Shown here: positions 52,130 through 63,204 of the stretch, in pieces
How the letters are laid out: each line of letters begins with the position of its first letter
Numbering within the stretch: the first letter of the stretch is position 1
DNA from: Sabellastarte sp. h YS-2021
Lineage: Eukaryota; Annelida; Polychaeta; Sabellida; Sabellidae
DNA: 64,000 nt
Direction of reading: 5' to 3'
NCBI GenBank assembly: GCA_964017235.1
Contig: OZ024936.1
Location: 47,853,028 to 47,917,027 of the forward strand
The notes under the pieces: model-generated
The model's input: the letters and a program-made list of their open reading frames with translations, nothing else
Database searches by the model: none
What the model was told of the DNA's origin: nothing
Translations under genes and position numbers: made by a program

Positions 52130-53496
52130 TACATGCCCCTTATTTGTTGGTGATGCTATGAATATTTTATATACTTCGTTCCAATAAATGTATTCCATTT
52201 CAACCTAATTTTCACAGATAATTATCACCCCTGCATCAAGTAAACCCCACCTCCCCCCATATCCCCCCTTGCACAGATGTCCCGTGATTTGAACTCAGTT
52301 GGCTGTTTGGTCACGCCAATCGGATTGCTGGAATTATAGTTGCTGGAATTATAGTCACCCCAATGGAAATCCAGGATTTTTTATGATGCTTTTATTTTGA
52401 AAATATGAAAAGTAGCAAACACTAGAGTCATTCAGCGGTTAATGGACTATATAATCCTTTTACCTTTCATGACTATTTCATTTTTAAATGTCCTTACAAA
52501 TTTTTACGGGTTTAAATGTCTTAACTATTTTGGATGTTTCATATTTATGATAAATTTGTAGTTTTAAATGTCCCTTATTTGTTGCTATGAATGTGTAGAT
52601 GATTAAATAATCCTTGTTGTTTGCATGTTTTGTTACAAATTTGTATGTCCTTTGTGTTTTATTTCTTTAGTGTTATCATAGATCTGTATATAGCTGTAAA
52701 ATGTCCCTTATTTGTTGCTATAAATATGTAGATGCTTAAATATTCCAGTTGTTTACTAGTTTTTTTAAAGGTCCTTGTTTGCTAGTTTTATTTTACCTTT
52801 AGCTGTTTGCATGATTTTATTTAATGTAGCTTTAAATGTTGTTTATTTGTTGGTGATGCTCTGAATATTTTATGTACTTCATTCCAATAAATGTATTCCA
52901 TTTCAACCTCATTTTCACAGATAATTAACACACCCCTGGCATTAAGTAAACCCCCCAAGTCCCCCATATCCCCCCTCCTCACACAGATGGGCCGTGACTG
53001 CTGGTCACAAAAATCTATACAACGCTGATTTATAGTCACGCCAATCGGATTGCTGGAATTATAGTCACCCCAATGGAAATCCAGGAATTTTTATGATGCT
53101 TTTATTTTTGAAAATATGAAAAGTAGCAAACACTATAGTCATTCAGTGGCTAATGGACCATATAATCATTTTACCTTTCATGACTATTTCGTTTTTAAAT
53201 GTCCTTACAAATTTGTATGGGATTAAATGTCTTAACTTTTTTGGATGTTTCATATTTATGATAATTTGTAGTTTTAAATGTCCCTTATTTGTTGCTATAA
53301 ATATGTAGATGCTTAAACATTCCAAAGTTGTTTACTAGTTTTTAAAGGTCCTTGGATGTTTGCTGGTTTTATTTTACTTTAGCTGTTTGGCATGATTTTA
53401 TTTGCCTTCATGTAGCTTTAAATGTTGTTTATTTGTTGGTGATGCTATGAATATTTTATGTACTTCCTTCCAATAAATGTATTCCATTTCAACCTA
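52130..53496. repeat. Partial terminal-repeat copies in tandem next to the right Polinton end
   Basis: Blocks with 'CAATAAATGTATTCCATTTC' and 'TTCACAGATAATTA' followed by inner TIR sequence (CATTAAGTAAACCCC, ATATCCCCCC) occur at 52,180-52,290, 52,885-53,022 and, as the real end, 53,470-53,670. Between them is a repeated block with CACGCCAATCGGATTGCTGG and AAATGTCCCTTATTTGTTGC. The middle copy keeps TIR sequence as far as CTATACAACGC and then breaks off. Confidence 0.88.
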
Positions 53497-53670
53497 ATTT
53501 TCACAGACAATTAACACCCTGCATTAAGTAAACCCCCCAACTCCCCCATATCCCCCTCCTCACACAGATGGGCCGTGACTGCTGGTCACAAAAATCTATA
53601 CAACCCCCCAGGGGGGGGACCACGTAGATTGTGTGACTATTTGTGTGACCATACTAACTCCTATACTACT
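53497..53670 (-). repeat. Polinton right terminal inverted repeat
   Basis: About 174 bp, complement of 32,669-32,845. The outer end is ACTCCTATACTACT. CACAGC follows at 53,673-53,678. Confidence 0.96.
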
Positions 53671-53678
53671 ACCACAGC

Positions 53679-54239
53679 ATTTTATCTCCACTCTGATAAA
53701 CAATTCCTCTCTCCACACACAACTGGCAAGAAGTGGGAAATTACATCATTTTGAAAGTCTCTCACACACTGATACTGAGATTCTAAGGCAATAGTTTCAT
53801 AGTTTTATCTCTTTCACATTAATAAATTACATATCCCATTTGAAAATATGTAATATGTTAAACAGATTTTAAACTATTCTTCACTCTATTTAAAAATTAG
53901 TTTATAAAGCTGTGTTGAAAATAATTTAAACTTCATCAAGAAAGGTGTACTGTTTTGAAAAATAAATTGATAGTGAGTTGTAATATAACAGAAAAAAGGA
54001 CAATGAAAATACACCTGTTCAATACTCTAATATGACTATTTACTCCTGAGGCTCTAAATGAAATTCCAGAACTAGTAAGTTCTGGGTCTTATAAAGGGCT
54101 GTAACCGTTAATTAGCAAATATTAATTTATGAAAGATATGGGCAAATTATTATATTCAGGTTAGACATCTTCAATGTAGACTTCTGATATTTTTTGACAA
54201 AGTTCCCTAAAATTCCCTATTGTTGCTCACCACCATCTT
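53679..54239. other. Right flank of the Polinton, no gene seen
   Basis: AT-rich sequence; no family motif or repeat recognised. Confidence 0.4.
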
Positions 54240-54242
54240 GTA

Positions 54243-54439
54243 TGACATCACGCATGCTGTTACGCGTGACATCATTATGACATCATCATAGTATTGATTT
54301 TTTTATGACATCACGAGTGATGTCACAGGCTAGGAGACTGGAATTTCTTATATAAATAGGTGTGACAGCTCTCAAGTTTATTCAGTGTTTAAACTTTAAA
54401 AGAGGGAAGACCTCCTACTGGACCAGAGATCAGCTAAAG
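54243..54439 (+). promoter_or_regulatory. Strong candidate promoter and non-coding first exon: four CRE-like sites, TATA box, 5' splice site
   Basis: TGACATCA occurs at 54,243, 54,267, 54,278 and 54,306. The last is half of a 20-bp perfect palindrome (54,306-54,325). TATATAAATAGG stands at 54,349-54,360 and a start site would fall near 54,380-54,390. The transcribed stretch ends CAGCTAAAG|GTAAGAT, a near-ideal donor at 54,440. It faces the polymerase B relic downstream, whose first coding exon may be at 55,870. Confidence 0.6.
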
Positions 54440-55369
54440 GTAAGATATTTTAAAATAATTTTTCAAGTTTAAAAATCATTAAAACTGTCATTTTGTAAGA
54501 TTTTTTTTTTTAAAAAGCTTTTTTTCCCTAAAATTTAAATCTGCATATTTTGTAAATTTTATTAATGAGCATTGTGCACATGAATGTAAATAAGATTTAT
54601 GTGGGACTTTTTTGTAAAAATGCATTTTTTAGTGGTTAAACAATGAAAAATGTGAGATCAAAAATTTAAAAAAGGCACCAAAGTGCAAAAATCGATGAAA
54701 TAACTAATATTACAAGCAATTTAGACATGATATACCTACATATGTACATATATTGATTAGATACAAAGTTTGAAAACATATTAATGCTGTTATATTATGC
54801 ATTTTATATGTATGGGGCAGAATGAAGGAAACTAATAAAATAGTTGACTGTACAAAAATAATCCCCCTGTGGGTCCGGGGAAGTAGAATAGGCCCAACGT
54901 GTCCTCCTGCGTGTCTTAAGAGGTGACTAAATGGGGGGAAATGCAACATTAACCTTGACTAGTTTTTTACAGAATTAATTTTTACTTTATTTTTGTTTTG
55001 TTTATTTAATTGTTTTGAGAATTCTAGTCTGTTGATGATTTGTATTTGTTTTTATTTTACTTGTTTTATGTACAGTTTATTGTTTGTTCTAGTCATTTTT
55101 TGGACCTTATTTTGTCAATCTTTTTCATCCATGGATTCTATGTAAAATATTGTTTAATGTATTTTAGTTTTAATTTGTATACCTAGTAATGAGTTTTTTG
55201 TATATTCTTCATTTTAATTATTTGTATATAGTTGTTTGTTTGTAATTATAATTTGATGTATTTATGTTAGTTAATATTTTTGTTTGAAATAGTGCAGTAT
55301 GACACATTAGTGTTCTTGCACTAAAATTGTAATTATCTTATGTACAAAAATAAACCCTACTGATTCAGG

Positions 55370-55735
55370 CATTTGATGTAGTGTAGTGAGTAAAGTGCAG
55401 GACTGCTGATTTGGCGGTTGTGGGTTCAGTACCCACCCAGGGCACAATTTTTTAACCATAGATATATATCTATAAAACAAATAATATGATTTGTGAAAAG
55501 TATTAAAAAAGAAGCAAATATTTTGAAATCCACCCAGTAGTTGACATAACTATAATCTGCAGGTCCCGGGTCGAATCCAACCAGAACTATATATATTTTT
55601 TTACATATATTGATGGGTTCCATATTATCACTTCCGAATTTTAAATAAAAATAGACAAGGGGGAAGTAAAAAAAAAAATTTTTTTTCACAAAGAAGCTAT
55701 CATCTGAAGGTCCCGGGTTCGAAGCCAACCAAAAC
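55370..55735 (+). repeat. tRNA-derived SINE-like fragments
   Basis: 55,380-55,445 ends with a tRNA-like T arm (GTGGG-TTCAGTA-CCCAC). Two more B-box-like sentences are at 55,568 (GGTCGAATCC) and 55,717 (GGTTCGAAGCC), each after AGGTCCCGGG and before CCAACC. Probably three diverged tRNA-like heads. Confidence 0.5.
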
Positions 55736-55869
55736 CATTTTTTTTTTCTTTTTTACATATATTGATGTGTTCAATATTATTACTTCCATTTATACTTCCA
55801 AGTATTTTTCAAATATATTTTGTTATTGGTATGTGTTAATTATTTTAACATATTACTGAAAATTTTAAG

Positions 55870-56086
55870 AATGGACAGCGACAGAGACGAGGAAGTACTT
55901 GAAGTCTTCCAAGATTGGGAGAGGCAAGAGATGGCAAGAAATGAGATACTGCCAACAGATAATTATACTTTGATGGAGACTGGCAGTGACGAGGAAATTC
56001 TTGAAACATATAATGAATGGGAGAGACAACAGAGGGAGAGGGATGAACTCTTGGCAATGGATGTCCACTTCATATGTACATTTTAA
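55870..56086 (+). pseudogene. Possible upstream coding exon with two acidic repeats
   Basis: The frame starting at 55,871 encodes two similar units, EEVLEVFQDWERQEMARNE and EEILETYNEWERQQRERDE, in an acidic peptide, then a stop at 56,084. AG precedes the ATG. Further exon-like pieces with good splice sites follow: acceptor TTTTTTCAG at 56,214, acceptor TTTTTGCAG at 56,573 with donor CCTGG|GTAAAT at 56,760. The last is Ser/Asp-rich and holds one frameshift. These pieces may be the disordered N-terminal part of the polymerase gene below. Exon linkage is an inference. Confidence 0.45.
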
Positions 56087-57798
56087 AATCTTTAGTCCTT
56101 AGATTGGGGTGTTAAATCATCCACCAAACAAACGATTTTTAATTTTCATTTCAATGAATTTATTCTTGTTTATCACCTTGTATTTCTGTATATCTTAGTT
56201 ACTCCTTTTTTCAGATGCCACACACAAACATCAGCAAAGCAGCAGCAGCACCAGTACTCTCCCCTGGTCATGGCGTTCAGTCCATTGAGAATGGAAGAAA
56301 TGCGAGTTTTGATTTATTTTATTTATTTATTTAACCCAAGCCACTATAGACTGGCAGGGGGAAGTCACAGTTGGCACCGCACTGTCCAGGCAGTGGTGGG
56401 GGATAAAGCTTGTGGATAATTTTCACCTAATTTTTGGCATATGGTGTTCATTAAAATTGCAAGTAAATCAGAAAGTATAAAATGTTTTTAAAAAAGTATA
56501 ATTAAGATGTACATATTGCTAAAAATAATTTTGAAATCTAAAATTATTAAATATGCGGTTTTGCTTTTTGCAGTTCATCAGACTCAACATCAATAGAAGT
56601 CTCAGCCACATCTGAAGATTCATCATCGATATCATCATCATCGATATCATGATTCATCAATCTATCCTTGGCCAGCCAACATGCTGCAACTTTCTGACTC
56701 AGCCTATGTCAACAGTAGTGATGCTGACCTGAGTGATCCAACCTATGAATTGCCACCTGGGTAAATTTTTGTTTCTTTTTTTTTTATTTGTTTTTTCTTT
56801 TTTTTTTACTTCGAAATCGAACATTTATTTTGATGTATGTTGGTCAGTCGATTTGTATGTTTGTATGTTTGTTAGCATGTACCAGGCCACAATTTTTTAA
56901 GCTAGGCTTCTCATTTTTTCCCTATAATATTGTCAGATGTCAGAATAGAGAAGGACCAAATTTTGACAATATCGGTAGCATTTTCACATAGCTATAACCA
57001 TTTCAACTACTCTGAGTAAATGACTTATAACTCTGAAACTATTGCATTTAGAGTGTTTCTGTTAAATATGTTGTTCAGGTACTTTACCTATAAGATGGTG
57101 CATAGTTTGGAGTTCTGCTGCATTAGCTAAGCAAGTAATAGCTACTTTTTGATTTGTAGCAAATTTTTGAAATGAGAACATGTAAAATTTCTTTGAAAGT
57201 ATTGCACATAGTGACTTTCTTTGAATACATTATTTACCTATGTTGGGACTAAGTATGACATAATGAAATGGCAGACCTGAGAAATAGCTTTGAGATTATC
57301 ACTGTTGAGTAAATCGCTTGTAACTTTAACACTATTGCATTTAGGGTATTTTGTTGAAATATGTTATTCACTTACTTTTAGATCAGCTGTAACATAGTAA
57401 ACTTCCAGACCTCTAGCTCATTCCATAGTGGAGCATTAGCTACTTTAAGTTAGCCAAATTTGAACCCAATGCAAAATATGTATAGTTGGAATGTTGTATT
57501 GCAGCAAGTTATCAGTAAATTGCAGCCAGATTTCAAAGTTAACACTCAGCCGCAGCTGAATGCTCTTTTTGTTTTTTTTGTTATCGTTGTTGTTTTTTTT
57601 AAAAATAAGTATTAGTGTTATCAGTGTAAATAGTATTTGGATCATGGATTATCAGCATACTAGGTGACAATGTTATCCACAACAAGCTTGATACAGAGGA
57701 GTGATATGTCATTGTTATAATAATTTAAAACTGCTTTTTTTTGAAAAAAATTGTATTTATGGTGAAACTTTGTCTATATATATATTATGTATTTTTCA

Positions 57799-60775
57799 GT
57801 GCCCTAGAGTCAGACAGTGCACTTGCTATGACAGAATCATCATTTTCCCCAAGCTCAGATTTCTCTTTCCAACCAAGATATACTCCCAATCATGATGAAA
57901 CTACTGAAGATTTTACACCATTATCAAACATATCATCAACCAGAGATCATGTGGATCAAGGAGATAGAACAGATTATGATACTTGTAGTAGTAAGACACA
58001 AGATGATATAAATGATGTAAGAGATGCAATACGATCCAGTGAAGATAATGGTACAGATGACACAGATCGTTCCAGTGGTGGAATACACAGTAGAAATGCA
58101 GGGGATAAAGGAAATAATAACCACAGTTTGGACATATCAAGCTTAATAGTTCTGATGTTTACCAGTACACCAAAAAAGGAAAAGACACAGCTTTGCTGCG
58201 GTGGTGCTGGAGATGGTGGAGGAGGAAGCAGTGATGATGATGATGATGAAAACGATGATGACCATTGGAGCCACAAAAGTGTTACTTGTGGTAGTCATAA
58301 TATAGTAAACCACAAAAACAACTCAGAAGATGGGGAATTATTTGAAGATCATGAGACGTTGGATAAGATCATTGGTGAATTAACTTTTATTGGAGAAGAA
58401 GATACAGAGGGCCGAAAACAAGCAGAGTGTGTGTCACAGAAAGATGAAGAAGAAACAGAAAAAGAAGAAGAAAAAATGCAAGAAAGGAATGCAAGTAAAA
58501 GGGCTATGACTGGTGGAGGATTATCAGCCAACTATCAGATCACTAAAATGCAATCCAAAAAAATAAAGAAATACAACACTGAAAGAGAAACGTGGGAGGT
58601 GAGAGTTAAAATGCAGGATGACCAACTTGAGCAGCATGGTTTCCATTGACTCATGGTGCAAATTTTTAATGAACTTATAGTCAGGATTGCCCATGGTCTG
58701 GATGACCATGACAGGATCAGGGTCATTATCAGGCACCCTGGACTCAATAGACCGATCAACCTGCTAATGGAGGGACAAGCTGATCTTGATGCAAAAAGAA
58801 TCATAAGCGAAATTGAAAGGGTGTTACAATGAAATGAAGCTTTTTAAGTGGATGAAAACTTAATCCAGGACATTATTAAGATCAGAATTCCACAGGGTCA
58901 AGGTTATGTGAACAGAAACATTCCCATACAAAGGCTTTTAATAGATAAAAAGTCTGTAGTTGTGATTAAGAACTAGGATAATTTATGCATGGCCCATGCT
59001 CTTATTGTGGCCAGAGCCAAGGCCAATAATGACCAAAACTATAAACAGATATCAGATAGTCGCACAGGAAGAGATATCACTCAAAGGACAATGGCAGAAG
59101 ATCTATGTCGCTTAGCTGGGGTTAACACTGGGAAACCGGCAGGGCTAGAACAAGCACAAAAATTCCAAGATGTGCTGACTGATCATGAAATTATCTTTTC
59201 TAGAGATTTTCTCAATGGTATCATATATGCTGGAGGCCAGAAGGAAGAGGAAAAGAAAAGACTCTACCTATATCACAGCAATGAACATTTTGATGCCATA
59301 ACCAATGTGACTAGTTTTTTAGGTAAGTCTTATTACTGTACTGGTTGCGAAAAGGGATACAGTGTGAAGTGTGAACACATTTGCCAACACAGGTGTCGAG
59401 ATTGCTTTTCCCAAATATGTAAGGCATACAAAAGCACTGTTAACCGTGTCATCTGTAATGACTGTAGAAGGTCTTTTGGCAGTCAGGGGTGCTTTTTGAA
59501 ACTCATCCAGAAGCCTGAACATGGAAGATCAATCTGTGAGAAAATCCAAAGCTACATGTTCTAAATGTGAAAAACAAGTGTTCTTTAGACACAGGCGACC
59601 TGAGAAGCATTACTGTGGACTTAAAAGGTGTACCACATGCAAACAATGGATCAGAATTAATGATATACAGAGCACCTTTGTTTTATTTCCAAAATCAGAG
59701 AGGCTACCAGTGGAGAATGTTCAGATGAGTGTGAAAGCAAAGACAATAAAAGTGAAGAATATGAAGAAGAAAAAAAAGAAGATTGCAGTAAATTCAGAAG
59801 AAGCAGAAAAAGAAGACAAAGAAAGCTATATATTATTTTGACATTGAGACTGAATGTGCCAGTGAACACATATGCAACTGCGTTTGCTTGAAATCCCAGA
59901 ATGGTGATATTGACCAAGTTTTTTATGGAAAGGATGCCCTAAAGGATTTTATTCAATGGTTGTTAGAACAATCCCACTGCACAATGATTGCACACAATTT
60001 TGGAGGATATGATATTTTGTACTTAAGGGGCTAACTGATGAAGGCATTTGCCCTGTGATCATCCCAAGAGGTGGAAGAATATTGTCGCTGTCTCTTCCAG
60101 GAAGGGATATCAAGTTCTTAGACCGCTATCTCTTAGTGCCACTACCATTGCGAAAGCTTTCGGATTGTTTTGGTATTCCTAATCAGAAGAAGGGCCATTT
60201 TCCTCACCTGATGAATCGACCTGAGTATCAGGATTACCATGGAAGCATGCCCCCAATGCACCTTTGGAACCCCAAAGCAAATGTCATTGAAACAAAGAGA
60301 GGAATTTGATGCATGGTACCATGAAAAGATCTGTGAAGACTTTGTTTTTGATTTTAAGGAAGAGCTAATTAGCTATTGTATGAATGATGTAGAGGTGTTG
60401 AGATTGAGCATTAATGCATTTCAGACAGAGTTCCAAATGACAGCAAGGCTATACCCTTTAAGAGTGCCATCACCATTCCTAGTGCCTGTATGCAAATGTT
60501 CAGAAGATATTTTCTAGAGGATCAAACTTTGTCAGTGTTGGATAATCAATCAAGAAAATTGACAGCACATACCAGAAAAGCCATTTATTGGCTTTTTTAC
60601 AGAGAAATGAAGGACGGTATCACCATAAAACATGCAAGAAATGGTGAAGTCAGAGTGGAAAGCTACAGGGTAGATGGTTTTTGCCAAGACACAGGTTGTG
60701 TTTACTCATTTCATGGATGTTTCTGACGTGGATGCATGAAGTGTCAAGAGGATCTGCATCGCTGACGTGAGTAAC
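57799..60775 (+). pseudogene. Polinton-type protein-primed DNA polymerase B, N-terminal and exonuclease part only
   Basis: After an acceptor (TATTTTTCAG, 57,799) comes a long acidic, disordered stretch (57,800-58,640; SSDDDDDENDDDH), then the conserved Polinton PolB N-terminal region in several frames: VIIRHPGLNRPINLLMEG (58,725-58,775), HALIVARAK and FQDVLTDHEIIFSRDF (58,990-59,220), YYCTGCEKGYSVKCEHICQHRC (59,330-59,400) and a second Cys-rich block (59,520-59,640). The 3'-5' exonuclease follows: Exo I FDIETEC (59,842), Exo II HNFGGYDI (59,995), Exo III YCMNDVEVL (60,375). The last recognisable block is VYSFHGCF (60,700). Frameshifts lie near 58,640, 58,830, 59,520, 59,820, 60,030, 60,300 and 60,500, and stops at 58,974 and 60,724. 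The whole polymerase palm is missing, cut where the 73-bp satellite begins. It lies outside the 21-kb element. Confidence 0.88.
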
Positions 60776-60889
60776 AAAAGCAATGTATGTAACCGGGGAC
60801 GTCCCCCACTACGGACAGGGAGAATCAATTATTTGCAAATACATATACATATATAGTGTGTTCACAGTACGAATGGGCTATGATACTAA

Positions 60890-63060
60890 ATCTCGGAAAA
60901 CGTCCCCCACTGGGTACATGGCCGAGATCCTCCTCTCCTCCCCCATCCCCCACTGGGTACATCAGCCACTGAGTGTCCCCCACTGCATACATGGCAGAGA
61001 TCCTCCTCTCCTCCCCATCCCCCACTGGGTACATGTGTCACTGAGCGTCCCCCACTGCGTACATGGCAGAGATCCTCCTCTCCTCTCCCATCCCCCACTG
61101 GGTACATGTGTCACTGAGCATCCCCCACTGCGTACATGGCAGAGATCCTCCTCTCCTCTCCCATCCCCCACTGGGTACATCAGCCACTGAGTGTCCCCCA
61201 CTGCGTACATGGCAGAGATCCTCCTCTCCTCCCCCATCCTCCACTGGGTACATCAGCCACTGAGTGTCCCCCACTGCGTACATGGCAGAGATCCTCCTCT
61301 CCTCCCCATCCCCCACTGGGTACATGTGTCAGTGAGTGTCCCCCACTGCGTACATGACAGAGATCCTCCTCTCCTCCCCCATCCTCCACTGGGTACATCA
61401 GCCACTGAGTGTCCCCCACTGCGTACATGGCAGAGATCCTCCTCTCCTCCCCATCCCCCACTGGGTACATGCGTCAGTGAGTGTCCCCCACTGCGTACAT
61501 GGCAGAGATCCTCCTTTCCTCTCCCATCCCCCACTGGGTACATGTGTCACTGAGCATCCCCCACTGGGTACATGGCAGAGATCCTCCTCTCCTCCCCCAT
61601 CCCCCACTAGGTACATCAGCCACTGAGTGTCCCCCACTGCATACATGGCAGAGATCCTTCTCTCCTCCCCATCCCCCACTGGGTACATCAGCCACTGAGT
61701 GTCCCCCACTGCGTACATGGCAGAGATCCTCCTCTCCTCCCCCATCCCCCACTGGGTACATCAGCCACTGAGTGTCCCCCACTGCGTACATGGCAGAGAT
61801 CCTCCTCTCCTCCCCATCCCCCACTGGGTACATGTGTCAGTGTGTGTCCCCCACTGCATACATGGCAGAGATCCTCCTCTCCTCCCCCATCCCCCACTGG
61901 GTACATCAGCCACTGAGTGTCCCCCACTGCGTACATGGCAGAGATCCTCCTCTCCTCCCCCATCCCGCACTGGGTACATCAGCCACTGAGCGTCCCCCAC
62001 TGTGTATATGGCAGAGATCCTCCTTTCCTCTCCCATCCCCCACTGGGGACATATGTGAGTGAGTGTCCCCCACTGCGTACATGACACAGATCCTCCTCTC
62101 CTCCCCCATCCCCCACTGGGTACATCAGCCACTGAGTGTCCCCCACTGCGTACATGGCAGAGATCCTCCTTTCCTCTCCCATCCCCCACTGGGGACATAT
62201 GTGAGTGAGTGTCCCCCACTGTGTACATGACACAGATCCTCCTCTCCTCCCCCATCCCCCACTGGGTACATCAGCCACTGAGTGTCCCCCACTGCGTACA
62301 TGGCAGAGATCCTCCTTTCCTCTCCTATCCCCCACTGGGTACATGTGTCACTGAGCATCCCCCACTGCGTACATGGCAGAGATCCTCCTTTCCTCTCCCA
62401 TCCCCCACTGGGTACATGTGTCAGTGAGTGTCCCCCACTGCGTACATGGCAGAGATCCTCCTCTCCTCCCCCATCCCTCACTGGGTACATCAGCCACTGA
62501 GTGTTCCCCACTGCGTACATGCCATAGATCCTCCTCTCCTCCCCATCCCCCACTGGGTACATGTGTCAGTGAGCGTCCCCCACTGCGTACATGGCAGAGA
62601 TCCTCCTCTCCTCTCCCATCCCCCACTGGGTACATCAGCCACTGAGTGTCCCCCACTGCGTACATGGCAGAGATCTTCCTTTCCTCTCCCATCCCCCACT
62701 GGGTACATGTGTCACTGAGCATCCCCCACTGCGTACATGGCAGAGATCCTCCTCTCCTCTCCCATCCCCCACTGGGTACATGTGTCACTGAGCATCCCCC
62801 ACTGCGTACATGGCAGAGATCCTCCTCTCCTCTCCCATCCCCCACAGGGTACATCAGCCACTGAGTGTCCCCCACTGCGTACATGGCAGAGATCCTCTTC
62901 TCCTCCCCCATCCCCCACTGGGGACATATGTGAGTGAGCGTCTCCCACTGCATACATGGCAGAGATCCTCCTCTCCTCTCCCATCTCCCACTGGGGACAT
63001 GTGTTACTAAGCGTCCCCCACTGTGTATATGGCAGAGATCCTCACCTCCCCTAGTTCCTG
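60890..63060. repeat. 73-bp satellite array, about 30 copies
   Basis: The unit is 'CCCCCACTGSGTACATGGCAGAGATCCTCCTCTCCTCYCCCATCCCCCACTGGGTACAT...' style, with two CCCCACTG-G-TACAT half-units per period and a variable part (GTGTCACTGAGCAT, CAGCCACTGAGTGT or ATGTGAGTGAGTGT). 73 is not a multiple of three, and nearly all frames are open for hundreds of bases on both strands; these frames are artefacts of the repeat. Divergence increases at the right edge (63,000-63,190). Confidence 0.95.
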
Positions 63061-63204
63061 TTTGGGATATTTATCAGAGAGTGTCCCCCAATGAATACAG
63101 GGCACAGATCCTCCTCTTCTCTCCCATCACCCACTAAGGATATGTAATATTAAGCATCCAGCACTGCATACATTACTGGAATCCTCCTCCTCCCAAGGTT
63201 TTTC

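Larger units (their letters stand above)
32669..53670. mobile_element. Polinton/Maverick element, 21,002 bp, complete between terminal inverted repeats
   Basis: Bounded by ~175-bp inverted repeats beginning AGTAGTATAGGAG. It encodes integrase, packaging ATPase, major capsid and penton-like proteins, the Polinton/adintovirus hallmark set, plus TBP-like, BIR, zinc-motif and three membrane-protein genes. CACAGC stands directly left of the element and again 2 bp right of it (53,673-53,678), a possible 6-bp target duplication with a 2-bp irregularity. No polymerase B or cysteine protease is seen inside. The stretch 40.7-48.4 kb is filled by tandem repeats and fragments of other transposons. Capsid genes are open, so the left half is recent or maintained. 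Confidence 0.95.

Noticed and set aside
60783..63137. Many 60-200 codon frames (HWVHVSLSVPHC style)
   Set aside because: All come from the 73-bp satellite and mirror each other on both strands.
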